Origin: Atherinomorus stipes
Lineage: Eukaryota; Chordata; Actinopteri; Atheriniformes; Atherinidae
DNA length: 64,000 nucleotides
Direction: 5' to 3'
Assembly (NCBI GenBank): GCA_023101725.1
Contig: JALJCO010012876.1
Span: 372,001 to 436,000, forward strand
Shown: positions 39,475-52,230 of the stretch, piece by piece
Layout of the letters: every line of letters starts with the position of its first letter
Position numbering within the stretch: the stretch's first letter is position 1
Position numbers and translations under genes: made by a program
Notes under the pieces: generated by a model
Told to the model about the DNA's origin: nothing
The model's input: only the letters and a program-made list of their open reading frames with translations
The model's database searches: none

Positions 39475-42400
39475 ATTACACGGGGTCAGAATTGGAATAA
39501 AATTTTTGTAAAAATTGGTGAAATTAAAAAAGTATATTACTGTTTTTAAAAAAAATGTAAAAAACTGTAAAAAGTCATCCCTGATGTAAAAAAAAAGAAT
39601 GTAAAAAAAATGAATAAAAATAGAAAAAAAAGAAAATGAAAAAAACTGAATATAAAGTAAAATAAGTATTTTCTGCGGGGGGGGATTAATATTTCTACAA
39701 ATGTTACTATTCATAATAATATATAATAATAGTATATTTTTTTTTTGTTATATATTTCTTTTTGTGGTATTTTTATAATAATACTAAACAATTGGGGGAT
39801 GGTGGAGATTTCTGGATGAAATCACACACTTCATCATTAAAGTAAAAGAAGATATATAACAAAGAGAAAAAAAGAATTATATCTTATAATCAAAAAATGA
39901 AGATTAAAAAAAAAAAAAAAAAAAAGAAAAAGAGCGGGGCTGGTAGTGGAGAATGTAAAATAAAATAGAAAAGTTAGAGTGAAAAAGTTGGATTTTGAAA
40001 GTTTATAAATTGTAATTTATAACTTTTTCATTTAAAATCAATTAAAATTTAAGAAATAAAGTCAAGGAGTACATCAGATAGGGTGGAATAAGCTGAGATA
40101 GGTAATGTTTGGGATCCTTAGAATAATAGAAGAAAGAAAAAAAATAGAAGTAAAGGTAACTATATCAATCTGCATTTCATTTTCTGCGATGCACGTGGAA
40201 GATAAAAAGTAATTTCTGACCTAATTGACCTGATGAATTAACAGTGTTCCTCATGAATAGTGCGGAAGAAAAAAAAAAAAAAAAAAAAGAGCGAATTCTT
40301 CCCTCAAAAAAAAAAAAGAATTTTGTGTGTTCTTTTTTTTCTTTTTTTTGGAGAATAAATGGTGAGGAGATAGAACTGTTCTACATTTATATATCTGGGG
40401 TAAAGATAAAATTAACTATGAGTAATTAAAAAAAAAATTCCAAGGAAAAATTATAACCAAAAAAATATAAGGAATAGGGTTTGCGAAAATAAAGGTTTTT
40501 ATTAATTTTACTCCAATAAGAAAAAGAAATCACTAAACTGGATATAATTAAATGAAAATGGTTAGTTAATCAAAAAAGTGTGAAGATTATTTTGAAATTT
40601 TTGGATATAGAGAAATTAAAAAAAAAAAAAGGGAGGAAAATGGGGAGGAAAAAAAGAGGGGGAGAGGATTTAGATGGAAAATATAAAAAGAAGAAAAGAT
40701 GTGATATGTCTTATAATAAAAAAATTAAAAATATATTTATAACATTTTATAATATTCAATATAGTAAATATCATTCTTTTTCAAAAATAAAATAAAATAA
40801 AAAAAAAAAATCTTTTAAATTAATTAAATAAAATAATCACATACTGAGGAAAATCTGTAATTTAAACTGTATTTTTATATTTGTTATTTTTAAATAACTT
40901 CAACAAGCCTCCAGCCTACACTGAAAACGTAAATAAAATATACCTTTCCAATCTATAATAATTAATCTATCTTTTCTTTTTCTCTCTTTTTTCTATTCTT
41001 ATTTATTTTCTTTTTCATCTCCCTATAGCTGTGCTGTTTTTTCCCCTTTCTTTTCTTTTTTTTTTTTTCTTTTTTTTATTTCTCAATTTTTCTTTTTTAT
41101 TTTTATATTTTATGTTACAATTTTAATTTTTTTATCGCATCTGTTAAAGGAATGACAAGAAATTAATGATCGCAAATAATAATCAACTGTTCACTATTTT
41201 CCCTTTTATTCCTCTTTCCCTCTTTTCCTCTATTTCTATAATTAAATTTTATCAAAAATAAAATTCAAAAAACATAAAAGAACTGATAACTGTTGATACT
41301 TTCTAAAGCTATATAAATTAATAGATTCTATTAATCATTCTTGAGGCTCTCTTCCTCCAGGTCAATGTTAACTTCACCGCTTCTTATATACATAATAAAT
41401 AAAAAAAATACAAAACATAATTAAATTATAATCAATCTGAATAAAAGATGATAAAAGAGAGATAAAATAAAACGAGGAGGGGAAATGAAGGAAAAAATAA
41501 TAAAAATCATGTTATTGGGCGCGGGGAACAACAACGGGCTAATAAAGCATGTAAAGTAAGCTGAGTGTTAAAAAGTGGTAAAAATAACACAAAAAACAAA
41601 AAAAAAATTAAAAATGGTTTTTCCCTCCACCGGGGAAAAAAAAGGGGGGAGCAAAGAAAGGAAAGTGTGAAGATGTGATATAACCGGCGAAAAAGAGGCG
41701 GCTGATAAAAAGTAAATCTCAAAATATCCTAATAATATTACTCTGGTTAATATTATAAAAAAGAATGAAATATATAAACTATAATGAAAGATTAAAAAAA
41801 AGAAGAAAAAAAAAAAAAAAGAGGATAGAAGAAGGAAAAGCCTAAAAAAAAACTATAAAAATGATAAAGGAGGAGTTGGGTGGCGGTGGAAGGGAGGTAG
41901 GGAGAGGAAACGAGGGTGAAAAGAGCATAATTGAAAGAAAAAAACAAAACATTAAAATCTCTCTTTTCTGGGAACCCGGGGTCAAAGAAAAGGGGGGGGA
42001 AAAAACGAATTTAAAAATGTGTGCTCGAGAAAAGTTAAATGTAAGAAAAATGGGGAAAAGGGGAGTGAGAAGGCGGGTTGTGCCAGTGCTATAAAAAAAG
42101 TGGTTTTTATAAAAGGTGGTCCATCCCGGGGAATTTAAATAATAGTAACACTTCTTTCTAAAAAAATTAAGTATTAGGAAAAAATCTGATATATGGATTA
42201 ATGAATAAGATAAAAGAGGGAAGGGAGAGAAAAAAAGGAGGAGAAATGGTAAAAATTGAAACTTCGGAAGGTGAAATAATCCTAAAAATATAAAAGATGA
42301 AGCTAAAAAATTTATAGAAATAATTTTTATAAAATAATAATATAAAAAGTAAAAGGAAAAGAAAAAGGGAAGGGAATAAAATTTTAAGTTATATATTTTT

Positions 42401-42825
42401 TTTATTTATATAATATGGTTTATAAATTAATATTTAAAAATAAAATTTAAATTATATCATTAATTTATATAATCATGCAAGCCATGGGGAAAGATTGAAA
42501 TAACTTTTCTTTTTTTTTCTATTCGTTCAATGTCAGAAAAATGAATGAATAATTAATAAATTAAATAAATATGGAATTTGTAAAGGGAGTCGAACTTTAT
42601 TTTCTTTAGCTTTGTATAACAAAAAAGAAAAAAAAAAAAATAAAAAAAAATAAAAAAAAAGAAGGATTTCTGGAATAAGAAAAGAAAGAAGAGTAAATGA
42701 ATCGAATTATCTAGAAATAATGAAGTAAATTAGAATAAATAATAAAAGAAATCAAAAATACAAAACCAAACACAACATTACACACACAAAAAAATAAAAA
42801 AAAAAAAAAAAGGAGAAAACATGTA
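39475..42825. other. Scrambled A/T-homopolymer-rich block, probable low-quality assembly
   Basis: For about 3.35 kb the sequence changes character abruptly: dense short A, T and G homopolymers, AAAAAG/GGAAAA mixtures, no CA/GT repeats, no recognisable transposon ends and no coding frame with a domain. Such texture is typical of poorly polished long-read or gap-filled consensus rather than of a defined genetic element (inference). Nothing biological can be annotated inside with confidence. Confidence 0.6.
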
Positions 42826-42829
42826 GTAA

Positions 42830-44951
42830 CCGCTACATTTACTCTGTTACATTTACTTGAGTACATTTTTACATAAATTGTACTTTTAAGAGTAAATTTA
42901 TTATTATATACTTTTTACTTTTACTCAAGTACATTTATGAGAAAGAAACGCTACTTCTACTCCGTTACAATGGCATATATCTCGCTCGTTACTTTTATTT
43001 TTGGTCTTATAAGTGCGCACATCACAGTTTGTTTTGTTAGAGAGACACGTGAACATCTCACTAAACAAACACAGCTTGCTGTTGGCCACCTCACGCGTTA
43101 TGAGATACGTTTCACTACGTACCACCAATCAGGTGTAGCCAGGCAGTCACGTGACGATGCGGCGCCAATGCTCAAAAGAACAGAGTTTCAGTTGCAAGCT
43201 GAAGCTCACAAGCACAAGAGGGGTGTACCGGTGGTTACACGAAGAATGACTGAAACAACAGTGTGTGGTTCGGAAGTCGAGACAGAAGCCGTGGAATATT
43301 CCTGGCTGCACATTCCAGCGATACAAAGGTACAAAAACTCAACCTCAAACTTACCTTGTAAAGTTGTAATAAGCTGAGTTTTGTTTGCTGCTAAAACAAT
43401 CCCGCATCATATTTGAATCTGTTGTAGAATGTGAACCTTCATCAGCTTGTTTTTACAGCGTTAAGTTTTCTCTCGTGGTTTTTCTTAGAAGAACATCACC
43501 ATGTCATGTTACTGTACATTTCTGTCGGCAGCCTCCTCTCGGCTGATTAGGGATGTAGGCGCTTCATAGCCGCAGGAGGAATTCCCAAAGCTGCAACGTG
43601 GCTGCGCTTGCTCGTGTTGTAAACTGTGTCGGCTAATAAATGCTATATTTTCACAGTGACATCGGACTGTGAGGAGGCTCCTGTAGCCTATAAACAAATA
43701 TGTTTCACACATTAACCTCGGGAGCAGTCAGAGTCACCCGCATGTACTCTTACCATCCCTGAAAGGAAAAAACAAAAAACCTCCAACTTCATCTCGGATC
43801 ACTTCTTATTTCAGTTTGTGCTGAAATAAGAAGTTTGTGCGTAATGCCGGAGGATAGCTGCCATTAACACATTTTTCATATTTTGAGGGGGCTGCTGGAA
43901 AAAGAAGAAAAAAAAAAAAAATGTGAGTTTTTATTAAAATATATTTGGGGGGGGGGAGGTGGGGGTTGTTGCTCTACCCTTTGTCTGCTATAAATGTCAT
44001 ACACTTGGACTTCTACTACACCATCACAGATTAGTTAAATTAATGTCAAATACAAAGTGGTGAGTTGTTACAACCTACCCCAGCACCCAGGTGAGTTGTA
44101 ACACTACTTGAGGATGGATGTAACAATCAAATTATTATGATTAAAAAACATCAACACTAATAAATGTACGGAAGCATTTTAATGAAAAATAAAGAAGGAA
44201 CCATACACTTGTGAGACTACAAACATAATAATGATAAACTAGATAAAGAGCATAAATTTAATGCCAGAAAAATGAATACAATAAAATGAAAAATCTTTGT
44301 ATGACATAAAATAAATTAAATAAAGAATAATAAAGTATTAAGTGCTCTGTGTTGTGTTTATATTTTGTAGCTTGAAACAGGTTAATGTGAAAATGTCACT
44401 TTGGAGATCCATGAACCACCAACAAGCTGCTTTTGAGAGGTGTGGTGCAAATGTGCAGAGTAGGCTACTTACCAAGTAGCCTAACAATCAACTCAACAGT
44501 TGAGCTGATATAAGTGAAGCAACTGTATCTACAACACAATGGACACAATGCAAAAAATACTGGTGATGAAAATTGTTGGTTTCATACCTGAAAAATGTTT
44601 TTTTTTGGTTCCAGAACAGAGTTTTTCACTCAGAGACACCAGACTTTGCCAGTGAGCTCAATTTTTAAGTGGGCACAAACTGTGTTGATGACATCACTAC
44701 AGCTCCTTTCTAACTAGTTAAACTAAGAGTGTTCCAACCATCTCCACTCTCCCTACCATTATTTAAAATAAATCTCATGTTACTCATAAAGTTCTCAGTA
44801 CTTGAGTAGTTTTTTCAGTGAGTACTTTTTACTTTTACTTGAGTAATTATTTGGATGACTACTTTTTACTTGTACTTCATAAAGTATTCATTTTTCTAAA
44901 GTAACAGTACTTTTACTTGAGTATAATTTTTGGCTACTCTACCCACCTCTG
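42830..44951. mobile_element. Tol2-like hAT element remnant, right end clear, left end lost
   Basis: The right end, reverse-complemented from 44951, starts CAGAGGTGGGTAGAGTAG and continues with repeated ACTCAAGTAAAAGTA phrases, the signature of Tol2-type hAT ends (Tol2 itself starts CAGAGGTGTAAAGTACTTGAGTA, as I recall it). On the left, 42838-42990 has TTTACTTGAGTAC, TTTTACTCAAGTAC and CGCTACTTCTACTCCGTTAC, the matching subterminal pattern, but the CAGAGGTG tip is missing where the scrambled block ends. Interior 42937-43377 has a 146-codon frame ending TETTVCGSEVETEAVEYSWL and on, possibly a remnant of transposase exon 1; no zinc-finger or DDE motif is seen. Confidence 0.75.
43801..43834. other. 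Perfect 14-bp inverted repeat with 6-nt loop
   Basis: ACTTCTTATTTCAG, then TTTGTG, then CTGAAATAAGAAGT. The stem is perfect. It lies inside the hAT remnant and is probably a replication-slippage product rather than a regulatory element. Confidence 0.85.
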
Positions 44952-45247
44952 CACAGGGTTGTGTACTGCAACTTCACCAGTCACATTAATGTGCATCTAT
45001 ACAGCGGTAGCATGGTCAAAAATATGATTACTGCTAAAAACATTCTGCTACTACTCTATACAGCTGATAGAATCAGAAAAATTATACAAAAGCAACTAAG
45101 TTATCATGTGTGCCAATCACACACACACACTCACACAAAAAAATTTGAATTTGGCATTATCTCGGCGAGAGAAGATTTTGAGCATGTAAATGTTTGTCAA
45201 AGTGGTGAACTAGATCAACCAAAACCCATTTTATCCTTCTAATTTAT

Positions 45248-45441
45248 TACATTTATAATAATTTCAAAAGAGGGGGGAAAAAGAAAGAGAATGGACAAAA
45301 AAAGAAAAACAAAGGGGCAAAAAAAAAAAAAAAATAAAAAGCGGAAATCGAAAAAAGCATAAAAAAAAAAAAAAAAAAAAATAAAAATAAAAAAAAAAAA
45401 AAAAAAAAAAAAAAGATAAAAAAAAAAAAAAAAAAAAAAAA

Positions 45442-45484
<43 letters not shown>

Positions 45485-46075
45485 AAAGAATAAAAAAAAA
45501 AAAAAATAAAGAGAGGAAGAAGAAGAGAAAATAACACGCAAAAAAAACAGCCCGGACAATTTTACGGGGAAAAAGGGTCCAAAAAAAAAAAATTTAAAAA
45601 AAAAAAAGCAAAAAAAAGGAAAAAAAAAAAAGCTTCCCGGGCAAATACGCAAGACCTTTCCGGCCGCCTCCGGGGAGAAAAAATCAAGAGAGGAGAGGAA
45701 GAAGGAAATAAAATTTCTTAAATACTAAAAAAGCAAGCAGAAAAAAAGGCGCTGGGGTGGGGAGGGAGGGAACAGCCCCAGCAAACTGAAAATTTTTGTA
45801 ATTAATCTTTATTTATAAGGGTTAATAGATAGGTAAGCGACAGAAGGGAGAAAGAATAAGGGAAGGGGAGGACAGTGGAAACCGCCTGCGGCCTACCCGC
45901 AAGGAAAATAAAAAAAAATAATTATAAATATTATTACAGCTGGGGAAGGGAAGACACAAGAAGAAAACACAAAAAAAAAAAAAAAAAATCAAGGTACAAA
46001 AGAAAAAAAAAAACAAAAACATCACAGGCACGGGAAAAGCGCCGCCGGCCCCGCCTTAGATGGAACCTGCTGTCA
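45248..46075. other. A-homopolymer block, probable assembly artefact
   Basis: Long A runs with scattered other bases between 45290 and 45640, then mixed A/G-rich sequence to 46075. The minus-strand poly-Phe frame here is a by-product. It is bordered by two similar sequences in direct orientation (about 45150-45247 and 46111-46208), sharing CGAGAGAAG and GTGAAC motifs. Collapse or mis-joining of a repeat is a likely cause (inference). Confidence 0.6.
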
Positions 46076-46599
46076 TCCAGATTCCAAAAACAAAGTTATT
46101 ACTATTCCTATTTTGGCTTAACTCAGCGAGAGAAGTTGATTTAGAGCATCTTGTTACAATAGTGAACCAAATACACAAAAACTTCCTTTATTCTGGTTAT
46201 TAGATTAGTTTTCAAGCCGTGACAGTTAAAATATTTACCATCGGGTCCAGAAACAAAGTCATGCTATTACAAGCGCTATTTGAAATGTCCGAGTTTCAGC
46301 TGTACTCGGTATTGGCAAGTACTCAAATGTATGTACTTGCACTTGGTTTGGAAATATGTGGTACTGATGGATCCCAATTTTTTTTTTTAAACTCCAGAAA
46401 CCTAACAAAATAAATAGGTAAATAAAAGCATCCTGAAAGTGGACTATTTTAGGGCTCCCCCAGAGTTTCGGCTGAATGTCTTTAGAGGAGCTCCTCTGCT
46501 TTTCAGGAGAGCCAAGCTCTCCTTAGCGCCCCCATAATTCAAACCATGCACCCAATCTTTCATGGAGAGAAGAACAGACTGATAAAAGCAAATTTAAAA

Positions 46600-47098
46600 A
46601 TGTAAGAGATGCTTTTACTATGCTCAAAGTCGACATGGAAAGAGGTTGTTAAATCCTGGTATGAGATATCAAAAGAGGTGCGATTAATCATAAACAGGAT
46701 CATCCATAGAAACTATTTGACTTCTGAAAAGATGACAAGACTAAAACTGTGAAATTCTGTAATATGCTAGAGGTATGGAAGGACCAGTGGCACATTTATA
46801 CACATGATCTATGAATGTCAAACAGTTTGGAGGTACTGGGCAAATATTGTCTCACATTTAAACATTGACAGTATAGGATGAAAATGATCCAAAGCCTAGC
46901 TATGTGTATTTTAGGTAGGCTGTAGGACCAGAAAAGATGATAATGTCAATTGAACAGATTAGGTGTTGCAGACTTGCCTTGTTTATAGGATATACAATTG
47001 TGTTCAGTCACTGGAAAACCAAAAATGCTATTTCATATGATGAATGGTAGGAGGAAATGATTAAAACAGCCAACTCTGAACAGATAACCTTTAAAATG

Positions 47099-47135
<37 letters not shown>

Positions 47136-47250
47136 AAGACACATTTTGGAAAAAATGGGGCCTTTATATGAATCTTGTATTGGAAAATAAATTTTGTATA
47201 CTGGATGTCTATTACCAAAGCCTAATCAAAAAACAAAAAATTAAATCACA
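46600..47250 (+). pseudogene. L1-type LINE ORF2 C-terminal fragment
   Basis: In one frame from about 46650 the translation reads SWYEISKEVRLIINRIIHRN, TSEKMTRLK, then after a stop NSVIC-stop-RYGRTSGTF, IHMIYECQTVWRYWANIV. This is the CWRCG...GTFxHMxWxCPxVxxFW pattern at the C-terminus of L1 ORF2 proteins, with the W-R-C part damaged. Further on, HWKTKNAISYDEW and, after a poly-A run (47101-47134), FWKKWGLYMN match the last part of such proteins. Several stop codons make it a dead fragment. Confidence 0.72.
47101..47134. repeat. Poly-A tract within the L1 fragment
   Basis: A run of about 34 A interrupts the L1-like frame, so it is an internal expansion rather than the element's 3' tail. Confidence 0.9.
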
Positions 47251-49852
47251 AACAAACAAACAAAAAAAAAAGATCAAAGTCAGATAGATAAATAAAATTC
47301 TTCCCAGCCAAGAAAACAGGCAGAAGTAGGAAAGGGGCTGAATCAGACTGCTACTGTGAGTGGAAACCAGAATGGGAGGGTTTTTAAACAAAGGTCTAAG
47401 TGGATCATTTCGCTATTAAGAGGTACAGGAAGGAAAACACCTTGACTGTGTCCGAATGTAAACCCTACTCCCTAACCCCTCATTCACTGCATACTGTAGG
47501 GCTAGCACACTACAGATCTGGGCATGAAAAAGTTCCTCCTTTTTCTGGCAGAAGTGGTGCAGTGATAGTGCACTATTACTGCACTATCACTGGCTGAACA
47601 GTTTGTCCAGCGAATACGTTATCACGCAGTGTCCAAACTTGGCATGTGGAAACATCCTTGTTCCGGGCATTCATTTATTCTCTGAAATCGTTTCCCCTGG
47701 GCACACAGGCGTTCCTCTGTGCGATTGAATTAGCAGACAAGTCGCTGGTAAGAGGCTGGTAAGTGGCTGGCAGTCGGCTGAAAGGGGAACTTTTTCATGC
47801 ACAGATTTGCATATAGTGCACTCATTCTGCTGGCAATCTGGATATGAAGCTGATTATTTTTTCCTCACAGCAGATCGTGTGAGTACCAGCAACCACAGCA
47901 GCAACCACTTGACTTATATTGTATTTTATTCCTTTTGTATTGTTTTTTTCTCTCTTTCTTTCCGCCACTCAATGTGTCCACCACCTCGCGCCACTCAGCA
48001 CTCCTGACCCCACTGTATTGTGCTCTATATTAACCCATCCAGGGACCATCAAAGCTCACAAGTTTTCAAGATGCATTGTGGATCATTTTGAGAGTGCTAC
48101 TTTTTTCTTTCTGGACATTCGGACACCCCTATAAAATATCATGATCCCTATGTAGGTAATAGGGTGTACATCAGGACACAGCCCAGTATGAAGGCACACA
48201 CACTGCAAAAAGTCATGGTAGCTCTTTAAAACTGATTTTCTTTTTTTAGACATTTAAAGCATACAAACTGTATTAGCCATGACAGCGAATTGACAAGAAA
48301 AAACAAAGAGGTTGTGTGATATGTGAGAGTGGTTGTGAGTGGTTTGAAGCCACATTACCGCATTGTTTGTTCCACAGTGTTCGCCAGAGCCCGGATCTCG
48401 GCAGATTAACCTCTATGATGAAAATAGTGATGAAGATGGAACCTGTGTTCCAAACTAATATTAATAATACACACTGCTTTAATGAACATTAATGGTCCAT
48501 AAACATAGTTTTCTAGAAATGTTTTGACATTGAAATGTAAAATTTTTTTGTAGCTTTGGTGGGGCAAAAAGGTGATAATAAAAACATAACCATCCTGAGG
48601 ATGAATTAGCTCCAAGAAAACACTGAAAGAAAAAACACTTTGCACTCTCTTTCTAAAGTCTTAGTAAAATCTTATTGTAGAACAAAGAAAACTATGCGAC
48701 TGTGAATTAATAACTGTAGAATAAGTGTGAAATGAGTCAAATTGACTACAGAATGTTTTTCACTGTGCGGTCTTTGCAGCCAGCTTATGAGTGCTGACCA
48801 AGGGAGTGATTAGACATCAGCTCACCTCTGATTACTCTTTGACTAATGGAACTGTTTGTTGGGTCTGCTCTCTGCTTCAGAAGCACCATTATTTACTGTC
48901 TAGATACTCCACAAACAAACACACAGCCTCAGCCTCCCACACACAAGAGCTATTAACGCTCACTCACCCACACATGAAACAAACACCGTACATGCCACTG
49001 TTGTCAGATGAAAAGCTTGTGTAAACACTTTTTCTAAAATACCAATTCTTGAGGAAATGGAAAAAAACTATTTTGTTTGTTTGACAAATTGTGCCAACTC
49101 ATGGAGAAACGTGCAATCACTCATTTTAATTTCAAGCAAGTGAATTTAAGAAGTGGGGTTTTTCTCTCTGAGAATGACAGCTTGTTTGTATGCATCTTTT
49201 TTTTTTAGCCTTGAGCCCCAGACTTTTTTGCCTGTGTGCACAGTTGGCTGTTTAGGAAGTGAGTTTGCATTTGTGACTCAGGGCATAACAAAAGGCATAT
49301 TATCAGAGAAAAAAAAAAAAAGTTTAATTTGCATTCAGAGTCTTACAAATGAAACTACAAGCTTATTTGCCAACTTGCAATGACAATTTTTCTCATCAAA
49401 ACAGAAATCTGCTCTGTGTGTTAGAATGACCCCAGAGCAGAGGAAATCAAGTGAACGCATGAAAAAATAAGCTTGACCTCACACACTTCAAACACACGAC
49501 AAGCTCTCCTTTGCCCTCAGCCCTGCAGAAATTAATGAAATAGCTGCTTGACACAGATATGAGAGAGGTTGAATCTGTCAGCATGCAGTCACTGAATGAG
49601 CTGCCTTTGGCCCCAACATCTTGTTAGGAGAAGGGGATGAAAGAAAGAGAAGAATGTTGGTGAAAGGGAGAGGCGAGAAGAACTATTCTGGGTAGTGATT
49701 AAGCAGATATTTGTGCAGTTGGACTTTTTGAGTGCTGAAATAGGAGAAGATTTCTAATATGGATTTATGAACTGTTTGCCCATGCTTCTGCAAAAAAAGA
49801 AAAATAAAGTAAACAAACTAAGCTTTATAGTTATAGACACATCATCTGGAAG

Positions 49853-49886
49853 CTTTATAGAGCCAGCTGATGCTGGCTCTATAAAG
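49853..49886. other. Perfect 15-bp inverted repeat with 4-nt loop
   Basis: CTTTATAGAGCCAGC, TGAT, GCTGGCTCTATAAAG. The stem is perfect and the transcript of either strand would fold into a tight hairpin. A nearby AGCTTTATAGTTATAG (49831-49846) repeats part of the arm. Too short for a typical microRNA precursor. Confidence 0.9.
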
Positions 49887-50330
49887 AAATCAATGGCATT
49901 GTACTGTACAGTTCCATTACAGTTCCTCCTGTGAGAGGGATGTACCAAAATTGCTTTATAGTCCAGAACAGACTGTTTATTAAAGGTTGACAGAGTCTAC
50001 AAGTTTAACAAATGAACCCAGTGCAGCAAGGCATCACAGTACGGCTGCTTCATCAAAGCCCTCAGTATTTCTGAGATACACTGGGTATAATTTGTGTTGG
50101 TGTCCTGTTGCACAAGCAGCAATAATTCTGGATGCCAATTGGGTCCATTAATCCTCCTAATCATCCCGGAGTATTTACCTGAACAGACTACAATGCCATA
50201 TGAAGGGGTTGGAGGGGGGTGGTGGATTGTTTGGTCCTAATCTGAACTCCAGACCAATGGACCTGCACATTTTCTATACCCCCATAATCCCATCCAATTT
50301 ACAAAGACAAATCAGTACATTTATGAATGT

Positions 50331-50418
50331 ATGTATGTCACACTAAATTTCAAGTCATGCTCAAGGGGATCACTGCTGGCATAAGAACACATCATCTGGA
50401 AACCATAAATATCTTTAT
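50331..50418. repeat. Interspersed repeat fragment with internal deletion (partner 50866-51070)
   Basis: 50353-50418 matches 51005-51070 over 66 bp with one mismatch (CTCAAGGGG versus CTCGAGGGG). Directly before it, GTATGTCACACTAAATTTCAAG matches 50868-50889. At the partner locus these two blocks are about 115 bp apart, so this copy looks like an internally deleted version. Confidence 0.8.
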
Positions 50419-50865
50419 AAAAACTATTTGGTCAAGCTGACATATCACCATGTCCTTGTTAGGTTTAGGCACCAAAGTTCATTGTTTCTCACACACCCAG
50501 AAAAGATAAAGACTTACAGTATATAGCATTAGAAAAGATTGTTGATCAATTTTGAAATCTGTGATCATCAGAACATTAACATCTGATAATGACATGGAAA
50601 TAAACCCTTTCACTAACCAAAACTCATGAGAAAGACTTTCCTTTTCACTTGAGTGTGATGCCAATCACAAGTTTGTATCTGTTCTTTACCTCAACCAAAA
50701 TATGACAATACCTGGCATGGTGGTTGCTCTGGCATCATTTCGGATAGGCGCACAACTCTTAATTTTTGGAACCTGCCATACGCTGCTATAATAGCATGTT
50801 TGATATCTTCCATTTTATCAACATCCGTGGTGACACTCATAGAAAATAGGCTATCACATCTGTAT

Positions 50866-51120
50866 ATGTATGTCACACTAAACTTCAAGCATCTAAACAG
50901 TCTGCAAACCAGTGGGTAAAGTCAGAATGAATTTGTCTAACTTTTTTATACAGTTCATACAATCCAGCCAACAAATGATTCTACAGACCTCAAATGTCAA
51001 CCTTAGTCATGCTCGAGGGGATCACTGCTGGCATAAGAACACATCATCTGGAAACCATAAATATCTTTATGAAATTTCATGGCAATCCATCCAACAGTTG
51101 TTGAAACATTTCACTTAAAG
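50866..51120. repeat. Interspersed repeat fragment, longer copy
   Basis: Same blocks as 50331-50418 with about 115 bp more between them. It continues into TTTCATGGCAATCCATCCAA and GTTGTTGAAACATTTCACT, a phrase common in teleost interspersed repeats; a further piece of that repeat (CAGTCTCAAAGTGGTGGATTG) appears at 51226-51246. Family not determined. Confidence 0.65.
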
Positions 51121-52230
51121 CAAACATTTCCACTGGCTCTAGGGAGTTAGGTAAGAGATGCAGTTTTACTAAAATCAGTAGTATTAATCCCACGGACACC
51201 GTGTTCGTCTTGTTGACTTATTTCAGTCTCAAAGTGGTGGATTGACCAACAAGGTCAGTGAAATCATAAAAAACAGAACTAGTTTTGCATTTTCAGAAAA
51301 AGAGTGCATGCACTGAAGCTAATGAGCATTTTGTTAGCTGTAGTTGTAACAGAGAAAATTACCTAATTTATCCCTTTGTGAAGGTATAACAAGTGAAGAA
51401 TGCACACACACACTCACTCACTCACACAGAGATATACCCACCATCACCCAGACAAAAACTCACACTCAGCCCTCCGTGTAATCCCATCTGATCATGCCGA
51501 CACTCTTGTTAGAAGCCTCCTCTCATTCCGTGGCCTATCCCAGCACTGCCTTTGAACTCTGCTGCCAAGAAAGTGTAGCACCGCGTGCCTCTTTCTTTGA
51601 CTTTCTGGAATGATCAGGAACATTGTAATGATAAAATTGGCAGGGGGGTGAGAAGCTGAGTGGGTGCAGAGAACCCTGACAGAAAGCAAATAAGTAGCTT
51701 GAATATTGTCAGCATCTTGTTAATAAGCTGCGGAAGAAAGTTGAGGTGTGTGAGTCTGTGAATTCCTGCGTGTGCAGGTATGGCTATGTGTGTGAGAGCA
51801 AATATGAATTCCTCTGTTTGAGCATGTGTGTGTTAGTGGAGATGATGTCAAGCTACATTACTCCTTATTGCTGGGTTGAGTGATGCTCATGATTATCAGC
51901 TAATGGGAGAAATAAAAAGGAATAAAAAGAAGCTTTAATCAGGGTGGGGCTTTGGCCTGCATGTTTGATGTTTGACTAAAAAAGAGTCACATACAGGGTT
52001 ATGAAAAATGAGCGAGGGCTGGAAGGGAAACAAGAGGTTGAGTGCTGACAATATGGGGTCATTACAGAGCAACAAGGGAGCCCAATAGATAAAGAGCCAG
52101 CTTGCTTTGAACACCTCCCATATCTCAAAGATCCTCCACTTCTATCTTGCACTACTGTCTCAGCCAGAATCTATAATTGTCTGTGTGTGGACTATAAGCT
52201 GGACATGAATGCACAGTCAGTACCCTGTAA

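Noticed and set aside
45239..45652. 137-codon minus-strand frame made mostly of Phe
   Set aside because: Translation of A-homopolymers in a probable low-quality block.
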